This document shows positions 35,476-46,001 of a DNA stretch of 64,000 nt, in pieces (the first letter of the stretch is position 1; the number at the start of each line of letters is the position of its first letter). The DNA comes from Excoecaria cochinchinensis (taxonomy: Eukaryota; Streptophyta; Magnoliopsida; Malpighiales; Euphorbiaceae). Under the pieces are notes generated by a model that saw only the letters and a program-made list of their open reading frames with translations, was not told where the DNA came from and ran no database searches. A program made the translations under genes and the position numbers. The DNA lies in contig CANTUQ010000050.1 in assembly GCA_947683425.1 (NCBI GenBank), forward strand, positions 13,818,501-13,882,500, in the 5' to 3' direction.

Positions 35476-36002
35476 CTACAAAATGCAGCAAAAAAATAAA
35501 AATCAGACATTAGAGAAGTTTTACTTTATTCGTTTATCTGCTCTAGTATTGATATCCAAACAATTATATGAACTTATACTCAAGAAGACACCTTTATGCA
35601 CAAGTCAAGAAAAAACCTTCAGAGGCAGGCACTAAGCAATGTTTAATTGTCAAAATCCATATATACGTATAGCCAAACTTAAGCTTAAGATGAGGCATAC
35701 CTAATGTTATCATTTATCTGCTCTTAGAAAATTAAGCTTAAGCAGCTAAAATATGCAGAGGCAGAACATCTCCAATTCAAATTTAAGTTAACCTCAAAAC
35801 TTAGCCAAATAGGAAATGCGCTTTCTCCGAAAAACAACGGAGTATTTAAGCAAAATCCCATAGTTCCATGTGCATTAAGCAAGCACTTGGACATACGCTC
35901 TGAATAATTAAGTTCGACACAGAACAATTTCAAAAACCAGTTGCTTATAATTGGCATTTAAATTTGACTCTAAAATATTATCCAAAGACAAAGCTATCTT
36001 AC

Positions 36003-36205
36003 CTGCGCTGTTGAACTTCACTGCAAATATAATCGATCAATTGAATAACAGATCCTTTCTTAACGAGGCCGCTCTTGACTCGGTCATTGAGCTGAGTAGC
36101 AAGCATAGCGTGCTGAGTTGAGACGGTCTCGGAGATGAGGAAGCAAAACCTCTCCTGCGCAGTTCCTATCCGCTTAATATCGACAACTTGGACCAGCGGC
36201 TTCAT
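36003..36205 (-). pseudogene. Replication protein A large-subunit N-domain exon (RPA1-like), isolated
   Basis: About 67 codons from ATG 36203-36205 read KPLVQVVDIKRIG, ATQLNDRVKSGLVKKGSV and IQLIDYICSEVQQRR. This pattern matches the N-terminal OB-fold (Rep_fac-A_N) of the 70-kDa RPA subunit, which binds single-stranded DNA partners in replication and repair. A good donor (CAGCGCAG|GTAAG) ends the exon at 36003. No DNA-binding OB folds or zinc finger follow downstream on the minus strand within reach, so this looks like a gene fragment. It could still be the first exon of a short lineage-specific gene. Confidence 0.6.
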
Positions 36206-36815
36206 GTTGACATCGCCGCTATTTATGGTAGGTCAGATAGCATTATATTTACTCTTTTCTAAGTAATAAGAAGATATTTTTAGAGCTTTTACTACCTTAA
36301 CTATGAAACATCATGAAATAGAAAAATTATTAAAAGAACATTGGAATCAATAACGATAAACAGAATAAGTATATTAGGTTTCTTCTATATGATTTTTAAT
36401 ATTATGTTCTTGTTTCTTATCACAGTGGGGTTAGGAAATGGGGTCATTTTATGTAATTTGGTTGGGTTATTATAATTTCTTAATGGGGTAAAAATAATAA
36501 GAAAAAAATGTTCTAATCGCAAAGGATTTTTTTTTCTTTTTAATCAATTTAGTGGGGTCAATGGATCACACCAATAAAGGGGCAATTACAGCCTTGCTTG
36601 TTTGCTTGGAAAGAGTTTCTAATTTGAGATAATGGCAAAATTTATGGATAAGTCAAAGTAAATACTTGACTCTTATATAAAATGAAAGATAATACTGTTG
36701 TCCAATCTATAATAGTTTCTGACAAATTGTATTATTTAATAATACATAATACATATTGGCTTTATAATTGATGCTTTTTTTTTTTCTTATTCTTTTACTT
36801 GATGAATTATTTTAG
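36206..36815. other. Spacer between RPA1-like exon and MCAT pseudogene
   Basis: AT-rich with several T runs. It may include intron of the MCAT duplicate before the exon at 36816. No other feature is visible. Confidence 0.4.
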
Positions 36816-38447
36816 GGTGCACAAGCTATTTGAATGGGAAAGGAGGCACAAAGTGTGCTGGCTGCAGCAGACTTATACAAGAAGGCAAATGATATATTAG
36901 GGTAGCATTTTAAAAGTTTTGTCAACTTGTTTTTCTGTATCCTGATTTTGGATTTAATTTCAGCTGTTTCTTCCATCTAAACTCTTATTGAATAGTTTTC
37001 ATTGGTGATACTGATTTAGCTTTTGCATGCAGGTATGATCTTCTAGACATCTGCCAGTGGTCCAAAAGAGAAGTTGGATTCAACTGTCATAAGCCAGGTA
37101 CTCTTTTTTTCGGCCTTGCAACTTTTATCTTGTACTTAATTGCCTTGGCAATAATCTATGGCCATCGTCATAAGAAGGGGCATCATGATGTACAACATAT
37201 ATAGTTCTAAAAGGGTTAAGCTCAAAGAAAAGGTGACAATTTAACATATTAATTTGTTCAGTGCAGTTGGTTTGCTAAAATATCTAGCTTGATCAATTGA
37301 CTGGTCTTTCAGACCATCTCAAATGTTGATATTGCCAATTTTACCTGTCTCACTCTAAACCTGCTATTTTAATTTCTGGTCTCCATTCTGGGGCTCTGTT
37401 GCAGTAAGTTGATATAAGGGGTGCCTTTCCAATATTTTTGTACAACCATTTTATTATATTTGATAGCTGCAGTATTATTTAGAGCTAATAAACATCAAAA
37501 CATTTCCAAATTTTCCTGCTTTTTTTTTAACTCTTATTCTTACATGATTGGTTTTCCCCAAAAAAGTAATTACATGTCACCCAAAGCTAAACACAATTGA
37601 ATGAATACAATCAAAGAATCAATTAATTCTCAAAAATAAAAAAAGCCAGCATCAATTTTGGTCCTTCATACTGGCAATTTTATACACACTCACCATATAT
37701 GTTGTAATTCCCTTCCCAGTGTTCCCATAATTCATAGTTCTCTCAATAATTGCTAATGTTAAGTATTAGTTATCAGCATTAAGTGTTCCTTATAACGGTT
37801 TAGACAATTTGTGCTTTGCAAGTTAGTTTTGGGGTTAAATTAAACTCAAATCCATTTTTTTCAAAGTTTTATCAAAGTCACCAGTTTTGTGATGTTGAGC
37901 CATCCACGGATGTCTAGTTCTGTAAATTTCATGCCTTAGGTTTTTCGTATGTGTTCTGTCCTAGGTTTGAGGGGTCAGTTAAGTATTGTACATCGGCAGG
38001 TTATAAAAATTAAGTACTTATAATGGCTTGAATAATTCTCATCTCACGAACTAGCTTCTAAGTTGAATTTAGGTCTAAGTTTATCTTTATCAACAGCTAA
38101 AAAAAAAAAAAATCCAAACCTACTAATCACATAAAAAATGTCACCCCATCTCTAATGTCACACTCTGAAATTTTATCGACCTCTACATTCCCAATTCCAG
38201 CCACACATCATGACCCCATCTATCTGTGCCTTCATCAATTGCATATAACAGTTGCTAGGTTGTATATAGTTGGCTTTTTGACATTTAATTTTGCATCTCT
38301 GCAGCCTGCAATTTATGTCACCAGTCTAGCTGCAGTTGAAGTGGCCCGTGCTCGTGAGGGAGGGTAGCAGATAATTGATTATGTTGATGTTACATGTGGT
38401 CTCAGCTTGGGAGAGTACACTGCTCTAGCCTTTGCTGGATCTTTCAG
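36816..38447 (+). pseudogene. Malonyl-CoA:ACP transacylase (MCAT/FabD) pseudogene, three internal exons
   Basis: Three exons with good splice borders lie at 36816-36901, 37033-37097 and 38305-38447. They encode pieces typical of plastid MCAT: GAQA...MGKEAQSVLAAADLYKKA, then YDLLDIC and the sequence ending at a CAG|GT donor, then PAIYVTSLAAVEV and GLSLGEYTALAFAG, which holds the nucleophile serine in GLSLGE. The family loads malonyl units onto acyl carrier protein for fatty-acid synthesis in plastids. Three lesions are visible: TGA at 36831-36833, a two-base loss after DIC near 37062 that shifts the frame, and TAG at 38365-38367. The transit peptide, first exon and C-terminal half are missing. 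The introns show that it arose by DNA duplication, not retrocopying. Confidence 0.87.
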
Positions 38448-38890
38448 GTGAGCATCTAATCTAATTTATCAACTACTAGTTTTTTTGACCAAAAGTGGGT
38501 GAGTTTGCACAACTAGTCACACTTTCCACAGCATGTCTTTTAAGAAGTGTTGACCAATAGGATGATTCTATTAAGATTTGATTAATGAGTGACTTCTGTG
38601 AATCATTTTTGAACAATTAGAGCCTTTCTCGATGTTTGCTACTTCATTTACTATTTTAGAGCATAGAGCTCAGCCAGATTTGATCCTGCTTTTTATTTTC
38701 GTTTCCATTTACTAAATTTTCATTTTGTCAAAATTGATTTTTTTTTTTTCTATTTTTTCTATTTTTGCTATTTTAAGCTTAAAAAAATTCAGCAGCAAAT
38801 AAGTTTCTGTTGCACATGTATTCAAGCCTTCGCAAGCACTGAAATAACAGTTTCTAATTGATAACGGAACTAATTAAATCTGAGCTCGTA
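38448..38890. other. Downstream of MCAT fragment
   Basis: AT-rich sequence that is probably MCAT intron. The next exon is not found, so the duplication or a later deletion ended here. Confidence 0.4.
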
Positions 38891-38929
38891 GGTTCGGATC
38901 ATATCTGCTAATAATCAGAGTTTTGAAAG

Positions 38930-40496
38930 GCAATGGTACTTTGAGTGCAATGTGTCTTCTTGTTATTCTTATCTGGTAATAATTAGAGTTTTCAAAGGTG
39001 ATAGTGTGCAATGTGGTCTTGTTATTCATATCTAGTAACAATTTTGTGAGTTCATTTTTGTCAATCATTTGTTAAAGTGTACAACTGGTAATACCAAGTG
39101 AAATATAATCACCCATTAAGGATTTTATTTTCTTCATTGATTAATTAAATACTTATGTTTTAGGTTCTTTCATTTCAATTTTCTACAAGCCCAAATGAAG
39201 GGGATCTCCCCACAAGGAATTGTTGTGCTCAACTAAAAGTTCATGTACAAAGAATTCGAGTATTTGTTACTGAGTGAGAAGCATTGCAGTGCACATGATT
39301 GCAAATGGAGTTCAAAGTCAGACTGTGTTATTTATTTCCATGTCAAAATGCGAAATTTATTGTACATTGATGACCTGGTACAGGGTCAGATAATGGATTA
39401 GTAGCATGAATTTTGATATCAATGAGCAATATAAATTGCAGCCATGTTAGTTAGTTATAGTACCCCAAAATGCACAAAGCCTGCATTTATTGAATGTAAT
39501 CCATAATGACCACTTCCAAAATTAATAAACACCAAACCATTCCATTTCTCATAAGCTGATCATAGTTGCATATACCGATGTCACTAATCCAAATTATAAG
39601 CAAGCTTGAAAGGAAGTCGGTAAAAACCATACACAATCACATATACCAACAACATTTTTGAATGGATCAACGCATAACATAACATAACATCTGCAGCAAG
39701 CATATCAGCAACTTGTTCCATGCTCGTGACATTGGCAATCAAATAGAGCAAAATCGCTTGTCCTAATTTCAACCTGTTCTATAATCATGACATTGACAAC
39801 AAACTGCTGCTAATTGCTTGTCAATATAATAATATGCTTCTTGAATGTTGTCAACAATACTAGTTCGTCACTGTCAATAACTGGTAATTGACATGAATCA
39901 TCCTTTCTTGTTCATATTCTATTTGATAAAAAGGCTTAGCTAATTCCACGCTTCTGAACAAAAAACCCCTTCTTCCAGCTTTTCAATCCTCCCATTCATT
40001 CCCTAAGTCCCCTCTTCCCTTATTCTTTCCATTCCACCCATGAACAATCAAATAATTCGTAAATCCAGATCACCACTTGTTCTCAGATAGCATCATCAAG
40101 AAATGTGTCAAACTCAACTAATTGTTCTCAGATAGTACCATCAAGAAATGTGTCAAGCCTCGGGGAGTTGAGAAAATGAAAAACGTATTCAATATCATTG
40201 AATATAAAACTAGCACTAACCCCCTAGAGTTGGAAAGTTCTATTCAAATAGTTAATTGAGAAACATCAACAAATCTCTAATGATTAACAGCGACACATAT
40301 GAAGCATTAATCATTAAGAAGCATGTTTGAAAGCCAAAGAGGGTTAAATTTTTCAAATAGACTAATTTGATATAAGAAAGCATCACTACTCCAAAATCGA
40401 TTAATATGATCTAAACCCAAATCACTGAGTTTGAGTTTGGGGAAACAAAAAAGAAACAGAGCAAACAAATCAAGAACGAGAAATTCAGCAAATACT
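38930..40496. repeat. Duplicated spacer of the RPP3 block, copy 2, with RLP 3'UTR remnants
   Basis: Two degraded copies of the RLP 3' flank are visible (GTGCAATGTGTCTTCTTG near 38947 and GTGCAATGTGGTCTTG near 39005). ATACCAAGTGAAATATAATC then matches 15066-15085, and the spacer shared with 15528-16292 follows. About 500 bases at 39320-39820 are absent from copy 1. This stretch holds no LINE, so it serves as the empty site. Confidence 0.75.
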
Positions 40497-41087
40497 CTAA
40501 TCAAACAGAGAGAATCCCATGTCATCATCACTTTCCTCTGCTGGCTCATCCTTCTTTTCCTCAGCTGCCGGGGCTTCTGCTGCGGGAGCTGCACCTCCTG
40601 CCGGAGCTGCTGCAGCTGCACCACCAGCAAAGAAACCTCCTCCAACGCCACCGCCGACGATCACCTGCGCCATAAGAAATATAAATCCAAATCTGCTAAG
40701 GCATACACAAAAATCTAAATCAATTACGGCGATACTCTGTTTTTCCAAGGAAATCCCCCATCAAGACTACACTTTTATACACACAAATTGGTTTAGCTAA
40801 CTCCGGCCAGGTTATCATACATTTGCTTAAGAAAACTCATTAATCTATAATTTAAGAAGATAGAGAATCGGAGGAGAAATTGGGACCTGGAAAACGGCGG
40901 AGGAAGGAGTGACTAGAGAGAAAGAGGACTGAACGCCGCCAGACGAGTCAGTAGCGAGAACGGTCTGAACAAGCTTCCTCTGGAGGTCGAAGGTGGAGGG
41001 AGCGGAGGCCTCAAGAGAACCTTCGGCGATCTGCTTGCCACACCATTCGCCATCAGAGTGGCGGCACACAAATGTGAACACTCCCAT
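40497..41087 (-). CDS. RPP3: 60S acidic ribosomal protein P3
   Basis: A two-exon gene on the minus strand: exon 1 41087-40887 (67 codons), a 222-bp intron (GT 40886-40885, AG 40666-40665), and exon 2 40664-40497 (55 codons plus stop). The 122-residue product begins MGVFTFVCRHSDGEW and includes LQRKLVQTVLATDSSGGVQSSFSLV, the N-domain that marks plant-specific P3. A Gly/Ala hinge and the acidic tail ESDDDMGFSLFD follow. P3 is a P1-like stalk protein of the large subunit that helps recruit elongation factors. The start at 41087 is chosen because upstream codons are not conserved in the family. The splice phase is 0 on both sides. Telo-box and site II motifs lie upstream. A defective copy is at 16293-16433. 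Confidence 0.92.
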
Positions 41088-41177
41088 TGTTGCAACTTGC
41101 AATTTGCTCCAACAACTTCAATGCAGCGAGGGTTTGGCTCCGTCGTAGTCTCTGCTCTGTGTAATATATGTGACAAA

Positions 41178-41226
41178 TTATATAAACCCTAGGGCTTTTT
41201 GCTTGTCAAGTTACACATTTAGCCCA
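41178..41226 (-). promoter_or_regulatory. RPP3 promoter: TATA, telo box and site II motif
   Basis: Upstream of RPP3 (reading leftwards) there are TTATATAA at 41178-41185, a telo box AAACCCTA at 41184-41191 on the plus strand, and a site II motif TGGGCT (minus strand, 41221-41226). The telo box plus site II pair is a known mark of plant ribosomal-protein gene promoters and supports growth-linked expression. Spacing to the ATG is about 90-140 bases. Confidence 0.65.
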
Positions 41227-42360
41227 AAGTATCTTCCTCAATTCCATCTTGGCCATTCAAATATTTAATTTACATTTAGGTTTTTTTTTTAAAAATAAAT
41301 TATTGGACATTTAAAGTCGGTTTATTAATTCAAATTCATATCAAATACACTTAAAAAAATTTATCGAGTTAATAAATTTTAAATTTAACAAATTCCAATT
41401 TAGATTTACTATACATATTCTTAGGAGGAATTTGTTTAATCTCCCTCATTTTGTAATATTATTCAATTTTTTTTTATTGTTTCATCAAAATACATTTCGA
41501 CAGTTCCACTTACAATCATCGAGTTTGACAAAACCAAATTATCTATAAAAAAATAAATAAATAAATAAAATCAGAGTGATTGAAAATGATTGTCTTTTTA
41601 ATTTAGTAGAAATTATTGCAAAATAACGATGGGATGAAAATTATTTTCACAAAATGGTTATTGTTATATCAAAATTAGAAAATTAAATACTTAATAAATT
41701 ATAAAATTAAATACTTCCATCAAGCAGACATTAATTTTAGAGGATAATGAAACCATATCTGTAGAAATCTTTAAAGAATAACTAATCAATATAAATCTTC
41801 AAACTAGTAGTCACTAAAATGGAGTCTTATTTTAAGCAATTTCAAATAAAAATAATAAAAAAAAACTCCTACTTTTTCCTATGAATATATTTTAACTAAT
41901 TTATCAGCAAAACCTATTACCCAAATTAACACTTATCATATTTACTCTCTAATATTCAAAATGAATACATATTTTAAAGCAATAATTTTTTATTTTTATA
42001 ATATAAATAAATATATATTTCAAGATAATAGAGAGGGTTAGAAAAATTAAAACGTAAATTATTTTTAAAACAACCTTTTTTTAGAATAATAAATATTTTT
42101 TATTTTAATTATATGAATAAATAAATAAATTTACGGCTTGGAACTGAAACTGACGGTTCGATTCCAGTTTAGTTTCAATTTTAGTTCTTAAAATATAAAA
42201 CCATAATATAATCGTCTATTTACGGTTTTGGTTATGGTTTAAAACAATAAACCGTTGACCACAATTTGATTTTTATTTTTAACGGTTTGGTTTTGATTCG
42301 ATTTGTATTTGAACTGTAACTGCGGTCACTCCCACTCTTTGTTGAATTACAAGGTTATTA
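41227..42360. other. AT-rich intergenic region
   Basis: About 41600-41700 matches the sequence joined to the P3 pseudogene intron at 16598. The rest is low-complexity and A/T-rich, with an (AATA)n run near 41555. No gene is visible. Confidence 0.6.
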
Positions 42361-42369
42361 TGCTTTATC

Positions 42370-43290
42370 TCATCCTTACAAGGTAATTGTTGTGCTTGAC
42401 TAACCGTTCATGTGCCAAGAATTCGAGTATTTGTTAATGAGTGATAGGCATTGCAGTGCACATGATTGCAAAGAGAATGGAGTTCAAACTGCTGCTAACT
42501 AATCCAAATTATAAGTAAGCTTGAAGGGGTGTCGGCAAAGACCATACACAATCACATATACCAAAAACATTTTGAATGGATCAGTGCATAACATAACATC
42601 TACTTATTCCATACTCGTGTCATTGACAATCAAATAGAGCAAAATCAGTCATACACAATCATTGAATATAAAGCTAGCACAAAATATCTTGTATCACAAG
42701 AACCCCCTAGAGTTGAAAGTTTTGTTCAAAAAGTTAATAAGGAATTGAGAAATATCAACAAATCTTTAATGATTAACAGACACATACGAAGCATTAGTCA
42801 TTAATGAAGCATTTTTGAAAGCGAAACAGAATTAAAATTTTCAAATAAGACTAATTTGATACAAGAAAGCATCTCTACTCCAAATCGATTGATATGATTG
42901 TCTGCTTTTTCTTTTCTTTTCTTCTTCTTTTCGTTTTCTTTGTAAATAAAATGTTTTCAAAATCAAGTCTTGAGGCAGCTGCATTGTCACTAACCTTCAG
43001 CCTCAACATTTTCCTCTGCTGGCTCATCCTTATTTTCCTTAGCCTCTCCATTTGCTGAATTGTCATTAACCTTCGGCCTCTCCATTTTCTAGTTTTAGGT
43101 ATGGCAGAGAAGTCTCTTTTTAACAGAATAAAAAGGTGTCCTTTTCTGACGTTATCATCCTTTTGGCAGAAGAAGTCCCAACAATTCTGTCTAGCTACAG
43201 AAATCCCAATAAAATTAATTCATGAAGACAATGAAAAGAAAAGGATAAACTAATTAACATCGCCATAATCTATTATCAACAAGTTAAAGG
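42370..43290. repeat. Third, partial copy of the RPP3-flanking block
   Basis: This stretch matches both 15590-17080 plus 22133-22190 and 39230-40400, for example GAGTATTTGTTA, AGCATTGCAGTGCACATGATTGC and the CTTTTTC tract. A short piece at about 43008-43044 resembles P3 exon 2 (CCTCTGCTGGCTCATCCTT). There is no P3 gene and no insertion at the CAATG site, so it is the empty-site reference for Gypsy 1. Confidence 0.75.
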
Positions 43291-43749
43291 TAAAATTTGG
43301 TTTTGAATATATATATTTTTTTTATATTTTGGTTTGATACAGAAAGATTCATACTCATGTTTCCAATTATGGATGCGACAGTACCGATTTCAAATTATTC
43401 GATTTTATAAGTTTAAAAAAGTCAAATCGAATATTAAATGGTTATAAACAAAAATAATGAACCCAACACGGAACTCATTAACCAAAAAATAATATCTTCC
43501 ATTAAAAACAAAAGAACAAGACTTTTTTTTTCTAAGTCTTTGAATAAAAACAAAATTAGCTTCATCAATTCTTCCATTAAAACTAAAAGCATCTATCAAT
43601 TTACTAAAAAAAAAAAGTTTGATTATCAATGGCATAATTAAATCTTTTTATGAATGCTTAATTGGGATTTTGTTTTAGTTTGGCATGAAAAACTAAAAAA
43701 ATTGGAAAAGTGAGACTACAGAAAAAAAAAAAAATTAAAAATTGGTATA

Positions 43750-44050
43750 TCAGAAAACGTCAACTTAGGTTGCCGTTTTCTGACTTGGTGGATCTCACCT
43801 TTAATTGATACTGAGTTGCCAGAAAACGGCAACCTAAATTTTCATTTTCTGACAATTTTATTTATTTTTTTATTTTATAATGTGCAAAACGACACCGTTT
43901 TGCGCGTTGATTGGAGAATAAATGGGATCCCATCACGTCAGAAAATGATAACTTAGATTACCGTTTTCTGACACTAAAATGCACTGTTTTGCCCGATGGT
44001 GAGAGGAGACCCACTGTCAGAAAGCGACAACCTAAATTGCCGTTTTTTGA
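43750..44050. repeat. Cluster of four 34-bp palindromic units
   Basis: Units at 43750-43783, 43819-43852, 43938-43971 and 44017-44050 share the arms TCAGAAAACGNCAACYTA and TTGCCGTTTTCTGA around a short centre, so each could form a hairpin. The first is almost perfect and the others have a few changes. A fifth half unit lies at 45653-45671. A 20-bp palindrome of another kind, GCAAAACG...CGTTTTGC, lies at 43884-43903. Confidence 0.85.
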
Positions 44051-45671
44051 TATTTAATTTTTTTTTAAAATAGTTGGTCAAAGGCATTAATATTTATGGG
44101 GCATTTCAATAGTGTTTTTTTTTTTTTTTTTTTTTGTGGGTCTTTAACCAATTATTTACTGCCTTGATAAATGTTACTTCCCTAATATTGATAGATAATA
44201 ATCTCAAATTTAGGAATTAAAGCAAGAAATTGATTCAAGTTGAAAATAATTTTCAATATTTCATTCAGTACCTTAATTTCTTTTAACTATTAAATATTGA
44301 TCAATTGAATTAAACTCACTGCTTAATTATTATGTGCCTTTTTTTACTATTGATCTTGTTTTTTTGAAACCAATTATTTGTATTTCTTATTAATTATTAT
44401 TATATTATTACTATTATTTAGAAATTCATTGATCATATTAGCGAAGCCACCATTAGCTATTTTTCTTCATTTTTTTTTTTGTCTATTTTTGTATTTTCTG
44501 AATATTAAAGTTTTATATATTTTATCATAAAAAATTAAATGCAATTTTTTTTTGTTTTTTATGTTCAAACTAAATTGTGGCATGACAAATTTTACATAAT
44601 TATATTTCAACCTCCAAATACATTAACTTTATCGTATTGTCTTTGACCAATTTCAATTTTTTTTAATATAATCCAAAATCAATAATTAGACAAGAAATCA
44701 AGACATGTGATATCAAATTAAATTTAAGTCAAAAAATATAAATCATATGAATCGGGTCAAATTAATGCTAAAAAATTATAAAAATTCGTCCAAATTCCAA
44801 ATTGAAATTGGTATGCCATATGGGAGTTGTTTTATTTATTATTCTTTCCTATCATATATTCCATTTGTTCCATGTATTTTCATTATTTTGCTTTTTTACA
44901 AATATTAAGATAATAATTGAAATTTTTTAATTTTATAAAAAAGTAAATTTGAATTGATTAAATAATATCTGATGTCAAAGAACAAAATAGTAAAAATATT
45001 ATAAAAAATAAAAATTAATGCGCAAATAAAGTTAATATAATAAATTTTATTAACATTTTAAATGGAATTTTTTTAAAAGAAAAGGCTAAGATTTATAAAA
45101 AAGGGAGTAATAAGATTTATAAAAAAAGGGAGTAATAAATAATCACTCGACATGTTAGTAAATGAGATGGGAATGTAGTCCAGAGGCCAACTATGATAAC
45201 TGAGTGACAATATCTCTGGGCAACATCGAATTTAATATGGCTGCCTACTTCTTCCAACACTTACTAGGGAAGTAACACTTATTAAGCCTGTAAATAATTG
45301 GTCAAGGACCCACAGAAAAAAATACTATTGAAATGCCCCATAAATATTACTCCCTCTGTTCCTAAATACTAGTCACTTTTGTTATTTTCACAATAATTAA
45401 GAAATATTAATTAATTTTGAATTTAAAAAAAAATTGAGTGATTAAATGTAAATTAAGTAATTCAATACAAAAAATGAATCTAATTGGTCAATTTTTATTG
45501 AAAATTAAAATTAAATTGGAAAGAGAAAATGAAATTGTATGAAAAATCTAAAAGTGACAGATAAATATAATTTGAATTTTTGTCAAAAGTGACAGATATT
45601 AAGAAACGGAGGGAGTAATGCCTTTATCCACTATTAAAAAAAAAATTAAATGTCAGAAAACAGTAATTTAT
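44017..45671. mobile_element. Inverted-repeat-bounded segment, possible non-autonomous DNA element
   Basis: The left arm (about 44030-44190) and right arm (about 45264-45671, counting out a nested MITE) are inverted copies. Shared marks are GGCATTAATATTTATGGGGC, CAATTATTTAC and GTTACTTCCCTA. About 1.07 kb of AT-rich sequence without a coding frame lies between. The outer ends carry the palindrome motif of the neighbouring cluster. I could not define a target-site duplication, so the exact ends and class are open. Confidence 0.6.
45350..45615. mobile_element. Stowaway-type MITE
   Basis: 266 bp with terminal inverted repeats of about 32 bp (CTCCCTCTGTTCC at the left, GAAACGGAGGGAG at the right) and flanking TA dinucleotides (45348-45349 and 45616-45617). 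The CTCCCTC(C/T)GT end and TA target are those of Stowaway/Tc1-mariner MITEs. It is inserted in the right arm of the inverted-repeat segment; removing it restores alignment with the left arm. Confidence 0.9.
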
Positions 45672-45921
45672 GTAAAAATTAAATATTAAGAGCTTGTAAC
45701 TATTGAATGTCTAATAAGTTATTCTCCCATGACTAGTAATAATAATAACGATACAAGAACAGCAAACACAATATAGTATAAATCATATAAATTAAACCTT
45801 AAAAAAAGACGAAGACAGCAAAGAATAATTGAACATATTTTATTTTTACAAGATTTTAATTGAATAAATAAAAAAAACAGAGTTAATACTGTATTCTTTC
45901 TAATTAGTCCTGGGATTTCTG

Positions 45922-45929
45922 TATAAAAT
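45922..45929 (+). promoter_or_regulatory. Putative TATA box of the ZmPK1-like gene
   Basis: TATAAAAT lies 80 bases upstream of ATG 46002. A second candidate, TATAAAAA at 45971-45978, is closer and would leave almost no leader. Confidence 0.4.
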
Positions 45930-46001
45930 CTTAGCCTTTGAGGTAAGCAATTCAGAGTCGTCTACTTCTCTATAAAAATCGTGTTCCTAAGTTCAAAGCT
46001 C

